DNA from: Alphaproteobacteria bacterium
Lineage (GTDB): Bacteria; Pseudomonadota; Alphaproteobacteria; UBA6615
Assembly: GCA_029243445.1 (NCBI GenBank)
Contig: JAQWSA010000065.1
Location: 1 to 16,564, forward strand
Direction of reading: 5' to 3'
DNA: 16,564 bases
The translations under genes were made by a program, and so were the position numbers. This document shows, one piece after another, positions 15,526 to 16,564 of this stretch; the first letter of the stretch is position 1; the number at the start of each line of letters is the position of its first letter. The notes below the pieces were generated by a model. The model saw only the letters and a list, made by a program, of their open reading frames with translations. It was not told where the DNA came from and ran no database searches.

Positions 15526-16338
15526 TTATGTTTTATTAGGTTTTACACAAATAAAACTATCATACTTCATTGCACCAAAATATTTTCCCTCCATCACCCG
15601 TCTATCAATTTCATTTTTAAGAGCTATAGCTAATTCATGACCAATTATACCCTCCGAAAATAGCCCGTCAGCACCTCGACGAAACCAATTGGCCGTAGTT
15701 GCAGGTTTTTCGGTTTCAATAAAATTAAAGCTGCGTGATTTACCAAGAACAAAACCAGCCAAATTCAAAATATTTGGTAAGCTTCTCATTAACCACGCAT
15801 GGTTTACAGAGTGTTCAATAAAAGAATCGGCACAAACTTGCAACGGATCTCTATCCCCAATGGCAGCTGACATAGTAGAGAAATCACCATCACATATTGC
15901 TAGGGTACCCCCAGGTTGAAGCAACCGATAAAATTCAGCAATCACCGATTCTGGCTTTGCCACATGAGTTAACAGTGTATGTGCAACAATCACATCAAAT
16001 GATTCTGTATTAAATGGTAGAGAATCACCGCTGGCCTCAACAAAGGTTAAACCTTTAATTCCATGGCTTAAGTCGCGCGCGCGTGAAAGCAAATATTTAG
16101 CCTTGTCAGCTCCTACTACTTCTATTACATGAGGCCTCTTTATAAGCGTCCTTGACTGCGCACCAGTTCCACAACCAACATCTAGCACCCTTGCATTTTC
16201 AGGAAAGTTAATGTCATTAAGATAAGTCTTAAGTATCTTGATTTGCTGAGGCAGAGCAGCGCGTATTTCCAAGCCATCAGCTATTTCAGCCAACAATATT
16301 GGGTCAGCCTCATTAATATTTAAATATACATCAGGCAA
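15526..16338 (-). CDS. Class I SAM-dependent methyltransferase (Methyltransf_11/25 type), TTG start
   Basis: Rossmann-fold methyltransferase of 270 residues. The SAM-binding motif I is VLDVGCGTGAQSR (51-63), motif II ends in GADKA (76-80), and motif IV is FDVIVAHTLLTHV (114-126), followed by the post-IV LLQPGGTLAICDGDF (139-153). The C-terminal third (200-270) has no motif I recognise and probably binds the substrate, whose nature is unknown; UbiE/COQ5-like enzymes and small-molecule or sterol-type methyltransferases all share this fold. No ATG lies near the N-terminus; the TTG at 16338 has AAGGGA 7 nt upstream, a good ribosome site that fixes the start. It is separated from the upstream partial gene by 56 nt on the same strand and probably follows it in one transcript. 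Confidence 0.88.
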   Translation of the reverse strand: MPDVYLNINEADPILLAEIADGLEIRAALPQQIKILKTYLNDINFPENARVLDVGCGTGAQSRTLIKRPHVIEVVGADKAKYLLSRARDLSHGIKGLTFVEASGDSLPFNTESFDVIVAHTLLTHVAKPESVIAEFYRLLQPGGTLAICDGDFSTMSAAIGDRDPLQVCADSFIEHSVNHAWLMRSLPNILNLAGFVLGKSRSFNFIETEKPATTANWFRRGADGLFSEGIIGHELAIALKNEIDRRVMEGKYFGAMKYDSFICVKPNKT

Positions 16339-16394
16339 AACTTATCCCTTTTGATTCTACGCACAAAACAAAGTAAATAAAATTTATTAAGATT

Positions 16395-16564
16395 TTATTT
16401 ACTCAAACTATCATTCTCTTGTTCAATAGCCGCTTGAATAAGAAGATTCGCTTTAGATTTTATTTTATTTATATGATATGGATCTTTCCGATCGAATGTA
16501 CGTGCACTTGCTAAAGTAGCACTGCATTTATTTATCTGATTATCAATCTTTTTTTCTTTTATCT
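16395..16564 (-). CDS. C-terminal 55 residues of an unrecognised protein (cut by window edge)
   Basis: A minus-strand frame is open from the right edge to a TAA at 16395-16397. It reads as a basic N-part rich in lysine and asparagine, then ASARTFDRKDPYHINKIKSK and a helical, amphipathic end (ANLLIQAAIEQENDSLSK). I do not recognise a family. It stands 56 nt upstream of the methyltransferase on the same strand. That the other two frames are less protein-like and that its stop fits the gene spacing support a real gene, but its start is outside the window. Confidence 0.5.
   Translation of the reverse strand, partial: IKEKKIDNQINKCSATLASARTFDRKDPYHINKIKSKANLLIQAAIEQENDSLSK

Noticed and set aside
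1..16564. Mobile element, CRISPR array, toxin-antitoxin or phage genes
   Set aside because: No transposase or integrase, no regular direct repeats, and no defence-type domains were seen; nearly all space is filled by recognised metabolic genes.

Overview
The window (AT-rich, roughly 38-40% G+C by eye) looks like the chromosome of an AT-rich, probably free-living alphaproteobacterium. The reasons are a nadABC cluster preceded by a NadQ-type (COG4111) Nudix/winged-helix regulator, which is known from Alphaproteobacteria, an Asd of alphaproteobacterial type, and dense gene packing. A marine lineage is a guess from base composition. No rRNA, tRNA, mobile element or CRISPR array was seen.

Layout. 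(1) 1-1524, minus strand: a crotonase-family protein followed 2 nt later by a CaiB/BaiF CoA-transferase that runs off the left edge; together a small acyl-CoA catabolic operon. (2) 1652-4141, plus strand: an amidase-signature hydrolase and a beta-lactamase-fold serine hydrolase, divergent from the first pair. (3) 4148-7692, minus strand: nadA, nadB, nadC, the complete de novo route from aspartate to nicotinate mononucleotide. (4) 7822-11398, minus strand: an acyl-CoA synthetase resembling oxalyl-CoA synthetase (AAE3/Pcs60 group), a ketopantoate-reductase-family protein and nadQ, spaced 18 nt and -11 nt apart and so probably one transcript. (5) 11745-14232, plus strand: acetyl-CoA acetyltransferase, a TerC-family membrane protein, and a Nudix hydrolase that overlaps it. 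(6) 14258-16564, minus strand: asd (aspartate semialdehyde dehydrogenase), an AT-rich spacer, a class I methyltransferase, and the C-terminus of an unrecognised protein cut by the right edge.

The most interesting signal is a 39-bp near-perfect dyad at 7716-7754, between nadQ and nadA and 23 nt before the nadA start codon. Its 13-bp arms are perfect and it carries an inner CTCA/TGAG pair. Beside a Nudix-like regulator whose catalytic Nudix box is destroyed (so a ligand sensor rather than an enzyme), it is best read as the operator through which NadQ controls nadABC. This is inference from sequence and context. The rest is mostly ordinary core and accessory metabolism; I do not see evidence for an undescribed defence or mobile system.
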